DNA of 64,000 nucleotides from Paracoccus sp. SCSIO 75233 (lineage in GTDB: Bacteria > Pseudomonadota > Alphaproteobacteria > Rhodobacterales > Rhodobacteraceae). Location: the NCBI RefSeq assembly GCF_027912675.1, contig NZ_CP115757.1:248001-312000 (forward strand), written 5' to 3'. How positions within the stretch are numbered: the first letter of the stretch is position 1; each line of letters begins with the position of its first letter. The notes under the pieces are model-generated. The model was given only the letters and a program-made list of their open reading frames with translations, was not told the DNA's origin and ran no database searches. The translations under genes were made by a program, and so were the position numbers. This document shows, piece after piece, positions 1-7,761 of the stretch.

Positions 1-183
1 ATCCTGCGCCCGGTTCCAAAGATACCAGCCCCAGACGGCAGAGGGTGCGATCACCATCAGCAGGAAAGAGGTGATCATGACGAACTTCACCAGATTGTTC
101 CCGGCGCCGGCCCGCTTCTGCTTTCGCCGCCGGGGTGCCGGGGCGATCTGGGGCGGGTTCGTCGTCATCTGCGTCTCGACCAT
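1..183 (-). CDS. Probable capsule/polysaccharide export inner-membrane protein (N-terminus only)
   Basis: Only the first 61 residues lie in the window; the gene runs off the left edge. The protein starts with a proline/arginine-rich cytoplasmic stretch (PRRRKQKR at about 18-25) and one hydrophobic segment (about 35-53) ending in WYLWNRAQD. This layout resembles KpsE/BexC-type polysaccharide copolymerase proteins of Rhodobacteraceae. The ATG at 183 is preferred because an AGGAAAG ribosome site lies just upstream. An in-frame ATG at 285 would add 34 residues and begin 4 bases after the copA stop, but has no clear ribosome site. Function is a guess from the N-terminus alone. Confidence 0.45.
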   Translation of the reverse strand, partial: MVETQMTTNPPQIAPAPRRRKQKRAGAGNNLVKFVMITSFLLMVIAPSAVWGWYLWNRAQD

Positions 184-289
184 GCTGCTTTCCTGTATCA
201 CCGGCGAACGCCGCGTGTAGCGTCCGCCGATATAACCGCTTGCGTGGTCCATGACCAGCGCAAGCCGGTCATGGACCCTGTTCATGAAA

Positions 290-2758
290 TCACGAAAACC
301 GGCGCAGTCGCAATGCGTTGGACACGACGAAGACCGATGACAGCGCCATCGCGCCGGCGGCCAGCATAGGCGATAGCTGCGGCCCGCCGAACGGCACAAG
401 CACACCCATAGCGACCGGGATCAGCAATGCGTTATAGGTGAAGGCCCAGAACAGGTTCTGCCGGATATTGCGCATCACGGCGCGGCTCAGCCGGATCGCC
501 GTTGGCACGGCGGTCGGGTCGGGTCTCAGCAGAACGACCTCTGCCGCCTCGATGGCGATATCCGTGCCGCTGCCCATTGCGATCCCGGTATCGGCTCCGG
601 CCAGCACCGGCGCGTCGTTGATGCCGTCGCCGACAAAGACCGTGCTTTCGCCCATCTGGCGCACGGCCTCCAGCTTCGCCTCCGGGGTCATACCGCCCTG
701 CACGCGATCAATGCCGAGCGAACTGCCGACCGCATTGGCCGCAGCCGGGACGTCGCCGGAGAACAGCGCGGTCTGAAGCCCGATCTCATGCAGTTCGCGG
801 ATCGCAGTCACCGATTCCGGCCTTGCCGCGTCTGCGATAGAGAAGCTGGCGACATGTTTGCCGTTCAGGGCGAGATGCACCGGGGTGCGGCCTTCTGTCG
901 CCGCACGATCCGAGGCGTCGGCCAGAGCCGCGACCGTCTCGATATGACCCGCTTCCAGCGCTGACAGATTGCCGATCAGAACACGCTGGCCGTCGACTTC
1001 GCCGCTGATGCCGCGGCCTGTATCGGCCTTGACCCCTCGGGCTTCCGCCGCTTCGACGCTTTCCGACCCTGCAGCGTCCAGAATGGCGCGGGCAAGGGGG
1101 TGCTCCGATCCTGCCTCGACCGCAGCGGCAAGGCGCAATGCGTCGTGGCGGTCAATGCCTGCGGTCTCGATGCCGGTCACGGCGGGTTTGCCTTCGGTCA
1201 GCGTCCCGGTCTTGTCGAATGCGACGATCCTGGCGTCCGCCAGCCGCTGCAGCGCATCGCCGCGCCGGAACAGGATACCCAGCTCCGCGCCGCGACCCGT
1301 CCCAACAAGGATGGAGACGGGAACCGCCAGACCCATTGCACAGGGGCAGGCGATAATCAGCACCGAGATCGCGGCAACCAGCGCCTGTGGCAATGCCGGG
1401 GCAGGGGCGAGGATCATCCATAATGCGAAGGCCAGCACGGCAAGCCCCATGACGACCGGGACAAACACCCGCGTCACCCGGTCGACCAGAGCCTGCACCG
1501 GCAGCTTGCCTGCCTGCGCCTGTTCGACCAGCCGAACGATCCCGGCCAGCCTTGTATCGGCGCCGGTCGCTGTAACCCGGTAGCGCAGCGCGGCGTTGCC
1601 GTTCACGGTGCCGCCGATCAGCGTGTCGCCCGGTTCCTTCTCGACCGGGATCGGCTCCCCGGTCAGCATGGATTCGTCAACCGCGCCGGTCCCGTCGATC
1701 AGTTCGCCATCGACGGCCACACGCTCGCCCGGCCTCAGATGGACGATATCGCCTTGTATAATCTCCTGCACCGGCAATTCGGTCAGCTTCGCGTTCCGTT
1801 CGACGCGGGCGGTCGACGGGGCGAGGTCCAGCAGACGCCGGATCGCCTGACCGGCCTGACCCTTTGCGCGGGCCTCGAGCCAGCGTCCCAGCAAGATCAG
1901 GGTCACGATTACGGCAGCGCTTTCGAAATACACATGTCGTGCATTTTCAGGAAGCAGGAATGGCGCGAAGGTGGTGACTGTCGAATAAAGGAACGCCGCT
2001 GACGTGCCCAGCACCACCAGACTGTTCATTTCCGGCGCGCCGCGCAGCAGGGCGGGGACGCCGTGGCGGAAGAAAATCCTGCCGGGTCCGGCGAGGATGA
2101 TCGCGGTCAGAATGAACTCGACGATCCAGATGACCCGCATCGGGATAATCGAGGTCAGCCATTCGTGGAAGCCCGGAACCACATGCCCGCCCATTTCGAC
2201 GACAAATATCGGCAAGGTCAGACATGCGGCGGTCAGGAAAGCGCGGCGCAGTTCGGTCGCTTCGTCCTTCTCGGACGCCTCCGCAGTGCTGTTTTCGCCA
2301 TGCGGGACGGCCTTGTAGCCCGCTGCGCTGACAGTGTTGGCGAGATCGGATGGATCGAGACCGATATGGCTTACGCTCGCGGTTCCGGTGGCGAGGTTGA
2401 CTTCGGCGGTCCTGACGCCGGGTAATGCCGTAAGGCTCCGTTCCACCCGTCCGGCGCAGGATGCGCAGCTCATATCCTCGACCTTCAGAACCGTCGTGGT
2501 CAGCGCCGCCGGATAGCCCGCTTCTTGCAGCGCGTCGGTGGCGTCTCGCAGCGTATCGGGCGAGGCGATGTGAAGCCTTGCGCGTCCGGTGGCGAGATTG
2601 ATCTGCGGTTCCGTCACGCCCGGCACGGCCTCAAGCGCGCGCTCGGCACGTCCGACGCATGAGGCGCAATTCAGTCCGGTGATGGTCAGTTCGATATCCC
2701 AACCGGGTGTGTTTTCAGTGATTGATGACATTGTCCTGTCCTGTTCTGAAACTGTCAT
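290..2758 (-). CDS. copA: Copper-translocating P1B-type ATPase CopA
   Basis: Membrane pump that expels Cu(I) from the cytoplasm at the cost of ATP. Two N-terminal heavy-metal-associated domains are visible (CASC motifs near residues 31 and 97). They are followed by the membrane region with the CPC ion-binding motif (about 469), the phosphorylation motif DKTGTLTEG (about 515), TGEP in the actuator domain, the HP motif of the P1B nucleotide domain, and the GDGIND hinge motif (about 711). The 822-residue length is normal for two-HMA CopA. An internal ATG at 2731 has an AGGACAGGACA sequence directly before it and may be the real start. No merR-type copper regulator (cueR) is adjacent. Confidence 0.95.
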   Translation of the reverse strand: MTVSEQDRTMSSITENTPGWDIELTITGLNCASCVGRAERALEAVPGVTEPQINLATGRARLHIASPDTLRDATDALQEAGYPAALTTTVLKVEDMSCASCAGRVERSLTALPGVRTAEVNLATGTASVSHIGLDPSDLANTVSAAGYKAVPHGENSTAEASEKDEATELRRAFLTAACLTLPIFVVEMGGHVVPGFHEWLTSIIPMRVIWIVEFILTAIILAGPGRIFFRHGVPALLRGAPEMNSLVVLGTSAAFLYSTVTTFAPFLLPENARHVYFESAAVIVTLILLGRWLEARAKGQAGQAIRRLLDLAPSTARVERNAKLTELPVQEIIQGDIVHLRPGERVAVDGELIDGTGAVDESMLTGEPIPVEKEPGDTLIGGTVNGNAALRYRVTATGADTRLAGIVRLVEQAQAGKLPVQALVDRVTRVFVPVVMGLAVLAFALWMILAPAPALPQALVAAISVLIIACPCAMGLAVPVSILVGTGRGAELGILFRRGDALQRLADARIVAFDKTGTLTEGKPAVTGIETAGIDRHDALRLAAAVEAGSEHPLARAILDAAGSESVEAAEARGVKADTGRGISGEVDGQRVLIGNLSALEAGHIETVAALADASDRAATEGRTPVHLALNGKHVASFSIADAARPESVTAIRELHEIGLQTALFSGDVPAAANAVGSSLGIDRVQGGMTPEAKLEAVRQMGESTVFVGDGINDAPVLAGADTGIAMGSGTDIAIEAAEVVLLRPDPTAVPTAIRLSRAVMRNIRQNLFWAFTYNALLIPVAMGVLVPFGGPQLSPMLAAGAMALSSVFVVSNALRLRRFS

Positions 2759-3144
2759 AGTCGATTTCAGAGTTCAGGACAGGCGGTGCCTGCGGTCGGT
2801 TCGGCGCTTGCGAAATTGCAGTGACAATCGGCCACAGGTCATTTGCATGATGTTTCGGCAGATCGATCCGATTGACCGGCCCCGCCAGCCTGCGGAAGCG
2901 GTCACGGCCCGATGCGACATGACACCGGCACCCTCTGCCACCACGGCCCCGGCACAGAAATGCAGGCCGCGCAGACGGCTTGCGGGGCGCTGCCCCGGAT
3001 TTATGATGCGCACAAGATTTCACGGCTGCAAAATGTGGGCGCAAAACCGCGCCGTCAAGGGGCATTGTCCAGCCTTGGGATTGAGTTGAATCGGCAGTCT
3101 CCCTATAACTAAACCAAGAACAAACATAGTCAGGATTGAGAAAA
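2759..3144. other. Intergenic region between copA and the L,D-transpeptidase gene
   Basis: A 386-base divergent gap. The open frames here lack a ribosome site and recognisable sequence, so no gene is called. A small inverted repeat CAGGC-GGT-GCCTG lies at 2780-2792, about 22 bases upstream of the longer copA start, and could be an operator. A CueR-type dyad is not evident. The last 60 bases before 3145 are AT-richer and probably hold the transpeptidase promoter. Confidence 0.4.
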
Positions 3145-3693
3145 ATGAACCGCCGCCAAATGATCGGGCTTGCACTGCCCTTGATAGCTGCGCCGTCGCT
3201 GGTTCTGTCGCAGGATGCTCAGACCGATCCCTATCAGCCGACGGAGGTCGCGATCCGCGAAGGGTTCGAGGTCGGGTCTATCGTCGTCGTCTCCGATGAA
3301 TTCTTCCTGTACCATGTGAAAGCGCCCAACCGTGCCATCCGCTATGGTGTGGCGGTCGGGCAGGCGGAGCTTGTCTGGAAGGGCAAGGCGCGCATCGGCC
3401 GCAAGGTCGAATGGCCAAGCTGGACCCCCACACAGGCGATGATCGAACGCAGCCCCGAGCAATATGCCCAATATGCGAACGGCATGCCGGGCGGTCCGGA
3501 GAACCCGCTGGGCGCGCGCGCGCTCTATCTGTATGACCAGCGCGGCAACGATACCGCGATCCGCATTCATGGAACGACGCAGCCCGGTTCCATCGGGCGC
3601 GCGGTCTCCAACGGTTGTATCCGGATGCGGAACGAGGCGGTGATGGCGCTGTTCGAGGAGGTGCCGATCGGCACGCCGGTCTACGTCTACTGA
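3145..3693 (+). CDS. L,D-transpeptidase (YkuD domain), exported
   Basis: A 182-residue exported protein with a YkuD catalytic domain, which forms 3-3 cross-links in peptidoglycan or attaches proteins to it in the periplasm. The active-site signature is clear: HGT near residue 139 followed by SNGCIRM, with the catalytic Cys at about 157. The N-terminus MNRRQMIGLALPLIAAPSLV is a signal peptide with a twin-arginine-like start. The ATG at 3145 is chosen because AGGA at 3132-3135 is well spaced; the in-frame TTG at 3136 would overlap that site. It belongs to the short single-domain ErfK/YbiS group; the precise acceptor is unknown. Confidence 0.9.
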   Translation: MNRRQMIGLALPLIAAPSLVLSQDAQTDPYQPTEVAIREGFEVGSIVVVSDEFFLYHVKAPNRAIRYGVAVGQAELVWKGKARIGRKVEWPSWTPTQAMIERSPEQYAQYANGMPGGPENPLGARALYLYDQRGNDTAIRIHGTTQPGSIGRAVSNGCIRMRNEAVMALFEEVPIGTPVYVY

Positions 3694-3708
3694 TCCGGGC
3701 AAGCCGAT

Positions 3709-4761
3709 TTGCCGAATCCTGAGACCTTTCGGCTCGACGCGGTAACAATCGCCTCGGGCCGTTTCGATGACATTATCGACGTCCGCTCTCCGTCCGAATT
3801 TGCCGAGGATCATCTGCCCGGCGCGATCAGCCTGCCGGTGCTGGACGATGCGCAGCGGGCGGAGGTCGGGACGATCTACAAGCAGGTGTCGCCGTTCGAT
3901 GCGCGCAAGCTGGGTGCGGCGCTGGTTGCCGAAAATGCCGCGCGCCATATTGCGGGGCCGCTTTCGGATCGTGACGGGGCCTGGCGCCCGCTGGTTTACT
4001 GCTGGCGGGGCGGGCAACGCTCCGGCGCGTTGGCGACGATCCTGGCGCAGGTCGGCTGGCGCGTGTCGCTGATCGAAGGCGGGTATAAATCATGGCGCAG
4101 GTTCGTTGTCCGGCGCGTGCAGGAGCAGGGATTTCCGTCTCCGGTCGTTGTCCTTGACGGCAATACCGGAAGCGCGAAAACCGCAATCCTGAAGCAACTG
4201 GCGCTGCGGGGACATCAGGTGATCGATCTGGAAGGGCTGGCCAATCATCGCGGCAGCCTGTTCGGCTCGCTTGGCGATCAGCCCAGCCAGAAGATGTTCG
4301 AGGGGCGGCTTGCGTCGGCGCTGGAGGCGCTTGATCCCGCGCGGCCGGTTCTGGTCGAGGCGGAAAGCTCGCGCATCGGCAGTGTCACGCTTCCCAAGGC
4401 GGTCTGGTCAGCAATCTGCACTGCCCCGCGGCTGGAACTGCGCGTGCCGGTCGGTGCGAGGGCGGATTATTCGGTGCGCGACTATGCCGACGTGCTGGCC
4501 GATCCCGACCGGATCGTGAAGATCATCGGCAAGCTGTCGACGCTGCATCCGGCGGAGCGGATCGAAGACTGGCGGAAGCTGGCCGATCAGGCCGCCTGGC
4601 GCGATCTGGCGGAAGGGCTGATGCGCGATCACTATGATCCGCGCTACGCGAAGCACCGTGCCCGCTACGGCGTTCGCAAGCCGAGTTCGGTCGAGATCGC
4701 CGATCTGTCCGACCTGGACAAGGCCGCCCGGCTGGTCGAGGACGCCTTGGCAAGGATTTGA
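3709..4761 (+). CDS. mnmH: tRNA 2-selenouridine synthase MnmH (SelU)
   Basis: Converts 2-thiouridine at the wobble position of certain tRNAs to 2-selenouridine through a geranylated intermediate, using selenophosphate. An N-terminal rhodanese domain begins IIDVRSPSEFAEDHLPGA and carries its active Cys in CWRGGQRSG (about residue 98). A P-loop ATPase-like half follows, with GNTGSAKT at about 151-158. The 350-residue length is typical. The only plausible start is TTG at 3709, 15 bases after the transpeptidase stop, so the two may be co-transcribed. No selD is present in the window. Confidence 0.93.
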   Translation: MPNPETFRLDAVTIASGRFDDIIDVRSPSEFAEDHLPGAISLPVLDDAQRAEVGTIYKQVSPFDARKLGAALVAENAARHIAGPLSDRDGAWRPLVYCWRGGQRSGALATILAQVGWRVSLIEGGYKSWRRFVVRRVQEQGFPSPVVVLDGNTGSAKTAILKQLALRGHQVIDLEGLANHRGSLFGSLGDQPSQKMFEGRLASALEALDPARPVLVEAESSRIGSVTLPKAVWSAICTAPRLELRVPVGARADYSVRDYADVLADPDRIVKIIGKLSTLHPAERIEDWRKLADQAAWRDLAEGLMRDHYDPRYAKHRARYGVRKPSSVEIADLSDLDKAARLVEDALARI

Positions 4762-4770
4762 ACGGTTCCG

Positions 4771-4998
4771 TCAGCCGCCCAACATGATCCCGATGACAAC
4801 CGCCATCAGGCCCAGAACCGATGCCGCAAGTGCGGCCATATTGACCGCCACGACGCGCTGCATCCGGGCGCGAAATGCCGCTTCCTCCAGCTTGGCACGG
4901 CGGGCCTTGGCGACATTGATGATGCACCACAGGATCCCTGCGAGCCCGGCGAGGGTCAGAACTGCGCCGGCCCAGATCAGAATTTCAAATACGCTCAT
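4771..4998 (-). CDS. Small membrane protein of unknown function
   Basis: A 75-residue protein with two predicted membrane helices (about 5-25 and 50-73) joined by a short basic stretch (AKARRAKLEEAAFRARM). The ATG at 4998 is chosen for the AAAGGAC ribosome site ahead of it; longer forms in this frame lack one. It is convergent with mnmH and divergent from gapR. I do not recognise a family. Confidence 0.7.
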   Translation of the reverse strand: MSVFEILIWAGAVLTLAGLAGILWCIINVAKARRAKLEEAAFRARMQRVVAVNMAALAASVLGLMAVVIGIMLGG

Positions 4999-5084
4999 GG
5001 CTTGTCCTTTCGCGCCGGGCTTAGCCTCGATTGCAGAACCCGGCAAGACGGCCTATGTCTCGGCGCGGAAAAACGGGGAAAGTG

Positions 5085-5336
5085 ATGTCCGACGATCAGG
5101 TTTATAACGTTGCCGCCGACGAGTTGCGTCAGTTCATTGAGCAATATGAGCAGCTTGAAGCTGAGAAAAAAGACGTGACCGAGCGTCAGAAGGAAGTGAT
5201 GGCCGAGGCAAAGGCGCGTGGCTATGACACCAAGGTGATGAAAAAGGTCATCGCGCTGCGCAAACGTGACCGTGACGACGTGGCCGAAGAAGAGGCAATC
5301 ATGGATATGTACAAGGCCGCTTTGGGGATGGCCTGA
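5085..5336 (+). CDS. gapR: GapR-like DNA-binding protein (DUF2312)
   Basis: An 83-residue coiled-coil protein of the DUF2312/UPF0335 family. The Caulobacter member GapR binds overtwisted AT-rich DNA ahead of replication forks and transcription and stimulates topoisomerases. The family core is visible as LEAEKKDVTERQKEVMAEAK followed by RGYDTKVMKKVIALRKRDRD and a C-terminal acidic helix. The ATG at 5085 follows GGGGAAAG; upstream in-frame starts would overlap the divergent gene's promoter. DNA binding and function are inferred from the family. Confidence 0.9.
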   Translation: MSDDQVYNVAADELRQFIEQYEQLEAEKKDVTERQKEVMAEAKARGYDTKVMKKVIALRKRDRDDVAEEEAIMDMYKAALGMA

Positions 5337-5359
5337 GTCCTATCGGCCTTGCCGGGCCG

Positions 5360-6229
5360 TCAGGCCGAGATGAACTCCACCCCGGGAAGCGCCGCGATTT
5401 CGTCAAGATCGTCATGGTAATCCTCCGTGATCCTGTCGATCAGATCCTGCGTCCATCCGGGCAGGCTGATCGCCGCCTCCATCTTGTCGGGTTCTGCATG
5501 GGCCAGGGCTTGCTCGATCAGCTCATGACGCTGATCGGCGCTGTCGGGCGGAAGCTCGGCAAATCTTGACGCCAGATCGTCGACAACCGGCGCGGGCAGC
5601 AGATCGGACAGAATGTCGAAATCACCGTTCAGGGCAAAATCGGCGGGGACATTCGCGATGCGGCGCAGCACGTCGGGCCAGATGAACGGCAGATCCTCCT
5701 GCGCCCAGATCACCAGTTCACGATCACCGATAGCCTTCAGCATATTCTGGATCGCAGGGGCCCATCGTAACGTGGTCGGGTCAAGGCTGCCCATGATGTC
5801 GTGATAATTATCGTCGCTCGCCTCGATAATGTCGGAGATCAGCCGGGCGGGGTGGGGCACGGCAAGGAAGAACTCGACAACGCTGTCGGGAAACAGGTTG
5901 GACAGACCGGACATGCGGGCGGGTGCACGGGGGTACAGCCCCTCGATGCTCAATGCCCGGCGCGGCATGCCAAGGAATGTCGGCTGGCTCAGGATAATGC
6001 GGTTCGCCTCCTCGCTGTCGAGCAGCGAATCGAGCAGCATGTCCTGCATCTCTTCCGTCGCTTCATGCCCCTTCAGCGCGGCGATCGCGTCCCCGAACAC
6101 GCCGCGATAGCTGCCGGGAGCAGGGATCTTGATCCCACGCTGCCAGAGCGCATCCCGGTTGTTGAGCAGCGTCCGCACGATGCGCGTCTGATTTGTTCCA
6201 TGAGCGCCAAGATGATAAACAATTTCCAT
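5360..6229 (-). CDS. Sulfotransferase-like protein
   Basis: A 289-residue protein of uncertain function. Its N-terminus, IVYHLGAHGTNQTRIVRTLLNNRDALWQRGI, has the shape of the beta-strand, loop and helix that binds PAPS in bacterial sulfotransferase-like proteins (compare HIGAHKTGTT), but the usual Lys-Thr-Gly-Thr residues of the loop are replaced by GTNQT. PAPS binding is therefore doubtful. The ATG at 6229 is chosen over an upstream TTG at 6235. It is monocistronic and stands head to head with tRNA-Thr. Confidence 0.55.
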   Translation of the reverse strand: MEIVYHLGAHGTNQTRIVRTLLNNRDALWQRGIKIPAPGSYRGVFGDAIAALKGHEATEEMQDMLLDSLLDSEEANRIILSQPTFLGMPRRALSIEGLYPRAPARMSGLSNLFPDSVVEFFLAVPHPARLISDIIEASDDNYHDIMGSLDPTTLRWAPAIQNMLKAIGDRELVIWAQEDLPFIWPDVLRRIANVPADFALNGDFDILSDLLPAPVVDDLASRFAELPPDSADQRHELIEQALAHAEPDKMEAAISLPGWTQDLIDRITEDYHDDLDEIAALPGVEFISA

Positions 6230-6353
6230 ATGCAAGCTGCCTGCCTTTGCCTTTTCAATACAGTAGCTTCACTCTGGCAGCAGGAAAACCACTTAGCAGA
6301 TATGGGCTTGCAAGGCAGCGAGGCAGGCGTTATCGGATCGAAACCAGCCTATC

Positions 6354-6429
6354 GCCGGCATAGCTCAGCTGGTAGAGCAGCTGATTTGTAATCAGAAGGT
6401 CGCGGGTTCGATTCCTGCTGCCGGCACCA
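6354..6429 (+). tRNA. tRNA-Thr (anticodon UGU)
   Basis: A full cloverleaf including encoded CCA: acceptor arms GCCGGCA (6354-6360) and TGCCGGC (6419-6425), D-arm with AGCTCAGCTGGTAGAGC, anticodon loop TTTGTAA giving UGU, and T-loop TTCGATT. The 3' part from 6383 is repeated at 17224-17274, so this gene is the attachment site of the integrated element. Its present 3' part was supplied by the element at integration. Confidence 0.97.
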
Positions 6430-6433
6430 TGAA
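6383..6433 (+). repeat. attL (tRNA-Thr 3' end)
   Basis: A 51-bp copy from the anticodon loop to just past the CCA. It matches 17224-17274 at 48 of 51 positions. The first 20 bases (GATTTGTAATCAGAAGGTCG) are identical and probably contain the crossover. All three differences lie in the T-stem. Confidence 0.9.
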
Positions 6434-6473
6434 AACAAGGGGTTAGAAAAATCGACCAGTCCCCGCTTTCTTT

Positions 6474-6493
6474 CTGGGGAACGCTGGGGGAAC
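6474..6493 (+). promoter_or_regulatory. Putative integrase arm-type sites, left end
   Basis: Two direct copies of CTGGGGAAC (6474-6482 and 6484-6493, the second with one extra G) lie 41 bases inside attL. The same motif occurs three times just inside the right end. The arrangement fits arm-type binding sites of a tyrosine integrase; binding is inferred. Confidence 0.5.
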
Positions 6494-6654
6494 GGCGGGC
6501 GAAGCTGGACCCGGAACCGTCGCGCCCGGAAATGATTAGGCGGGTGCTAGAAGAACGGAAGCTGTCATCCTAGGTATTTTGCGGCGACACACATGCAACG
6601 ACCGCGAGGTGTCTTCACAATGTAGAAAGAAACTCTGGTGCATCTTGCGTGTTG

Positions 6655-6683
6655 TTGCCATATTGGAGGTGTAACGGTATGCA
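6655..6683 (+). promoter_or_regulatory. Candidate promoter for the left-end genes
   Basis: TTGCCA (6655-6660) and TATGCA (6678-6683) are separated by 17 bases and lie 30 bases before the start of the first rightward gene of the element. This resembles a sigma-70 promoter; the -10 match is moderate. Confidence 0.35.
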
Positions 6684-6712
6684 AGACGTTACTAAGACGT
6701 AGAAAGGGGCGC

Positions 6713-6880
6713 ATGAACCACGTTCTCAAGCTTGACGAGCGCGCCTTCAACAAGGGCGTGCGTGATGTGCTGCACCTTAAGCCGCTCGTTAGGGTAGTTA
6801 AGGCTTCTGTCGAGCGGCACACGGAGACAGCACCAACAGATAACAAGAAGGTGGAAATTGTCGGACGAAAACCCCGATAA
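6713..6880 (+). CDS. Small unknown protein at the left end of the element
   Basis: A 55-residue basic protein (begins MNHVLKLDERAFNKGVRDVL) of unknown function. The ATG at 6713 follows AGAAAGGGG, a good ribosome site. It is transcribed against the structural operon and overlaps the next gene by 23 bases. Its place beside attL is where phage satellites often carry accessory (cargo) genes. Confidence 0.55.
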   Translation: MNHVLKLDERAFNKGVRDVLHLKPLVRVVKASVERHTETAPTDNKKVEIVGRKPR

Positions 6881-7292
6881 TCTTCCGGATGATCCCGAAA
6901 GAGTTAGGGCGCGAGACCGAGATGCTCGCGCCCTTTTTATCGAAAATTTACACTACCACGCGACTGATATGTCGGAACTGCGCCGGATAGCCGAAGCTGA
7001 TCCTGTGCTGGCCCATAAAATCGTAGACAACGCTGCTGACGAAAATCGGATGATCGACGGCAGCTATCGCTTAGGCCTGATCGTCACGGCGATTCTCGCG
7101 GCAGTCGTCCTAGCAGGCGCAGCTTATATCATCGTGAACATCGGCTGGTGGCAGACAATAGTGTTTGTCTTGGCGATGCTGGGCGTCAGCCACGTCTTGA
7201 GGGTTGTCCTTACGGGCGAATGGTCCGACACATCTTGGTTTGCAAGATTTCTCAGAAAAAAAAGCGATGACGATAGCGACAGGGAAGGCTGA
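6858..7292 (+). CDS. Unknown membrane protein at the left end of the element
   Basis: A 144-residue protein with an acidic/basic soluble N-terminus (about 1-70), two membrane helices (about 73-95 and 99-117), and a charged tail ending RKKSDDDSDREG. The TTG at 6858 is the likely start, with AAGGTGG just before it, giving an overlap with the preceding small gene. No family is recognised. The position and membrane topology would fit an accessory or superinfection-immunity product, but that is speculation. Confidence 0.65.
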   Translation: MSDENPDNLPDDPERVRARDRDARALFIENLHYHATDMSELRRIAEADPVLAHKIVDNAADENRMIDGSYRLGLIVTAILAAVVLAGAAYIIVNIGWWQTIVFVLAMLGVSHVLRVVLTGEWSDTSWFARFLRKKSDDDSDREG

Positions 7293-7509
7293 GCCGGAGC
7301 AACATCCCGCTGCCCCGACCCCTTGGTCCCCTGACGCGGGGTCCGGCGGGCTGCCCCCGGTTGAGAACCGTGACAGCCTGCGCCACGCCAGAGAACGAAG
7401 GACTCCGACCGCGCCTTGACGGGGTTTTCGCTCCGATGAAAGCGGGCACTCTCCGTCTGATCTCAGATGCTTCGCGGGACTGTTAGCCGCCGGGCGCATC
7501 CTTGCCCGA
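7293..7509. other. Gap between convergent gene blocks of the element
   Basis: 217 bases between the rightward accessory genes and the leftward structural operon. It is GC-rich with several short runs of C and G. I see no supported gene and no clear T-tailed terminator. Confidence 0.4.
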
Positions 7510-7716
7510 TCAGTATTTCACTGACACAGCTCGGTTGCCGATTGCCTTTTCAGCCCGTTCCAGCGCGACCTCTGGGAAGTCGGCCTGCTTTCGGTCTGTC
7601 TTGTCGAACCAGTAACAGCGCCATTCAGACGGCTGCCCGCCTGCTTGCCCGACCGTCATCAGCGGCCCGCCACTGTTCAGCCGCACCAGATCACCCGGTT
7701 TCAGTTCGTTCTGCAT
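7510..7716 (-). CDS. DUF2158 (YodC-like) small protein
   Basis: A 68-residue protein beginning MQNELKPGDLVRLNSGGPLMTV, the family pattern of DUF2158/YodC, followed by the usual C-W-F region (CYWFDKTDRKQADFPEVALE). The function of the family is unknown; such genes are frequent in phages and plasmids. It is the last gene of the leftward operon, 45 bases after portal. Confidence 0.8.
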   Translation of the reverse strand: MQNELKPGDLVRLNSGGPLMTVGQAGGQPSEWRCYWFDKTDRKQADFPEVALERAEKAIGNRAVSVKY

Positions 7717-7761
7717 TTGCTTTCCTTTCGTTGTTCAGCGGTGCAAGCCATGGCTTGCACC

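Noticed and set aside
2715..3065. 116-residue minus-strand frame upstream of copA
   Set aside because: No ribosome site or recognisable motif, composition biased to Arg/Pro/Ala; overlaps the copA start.
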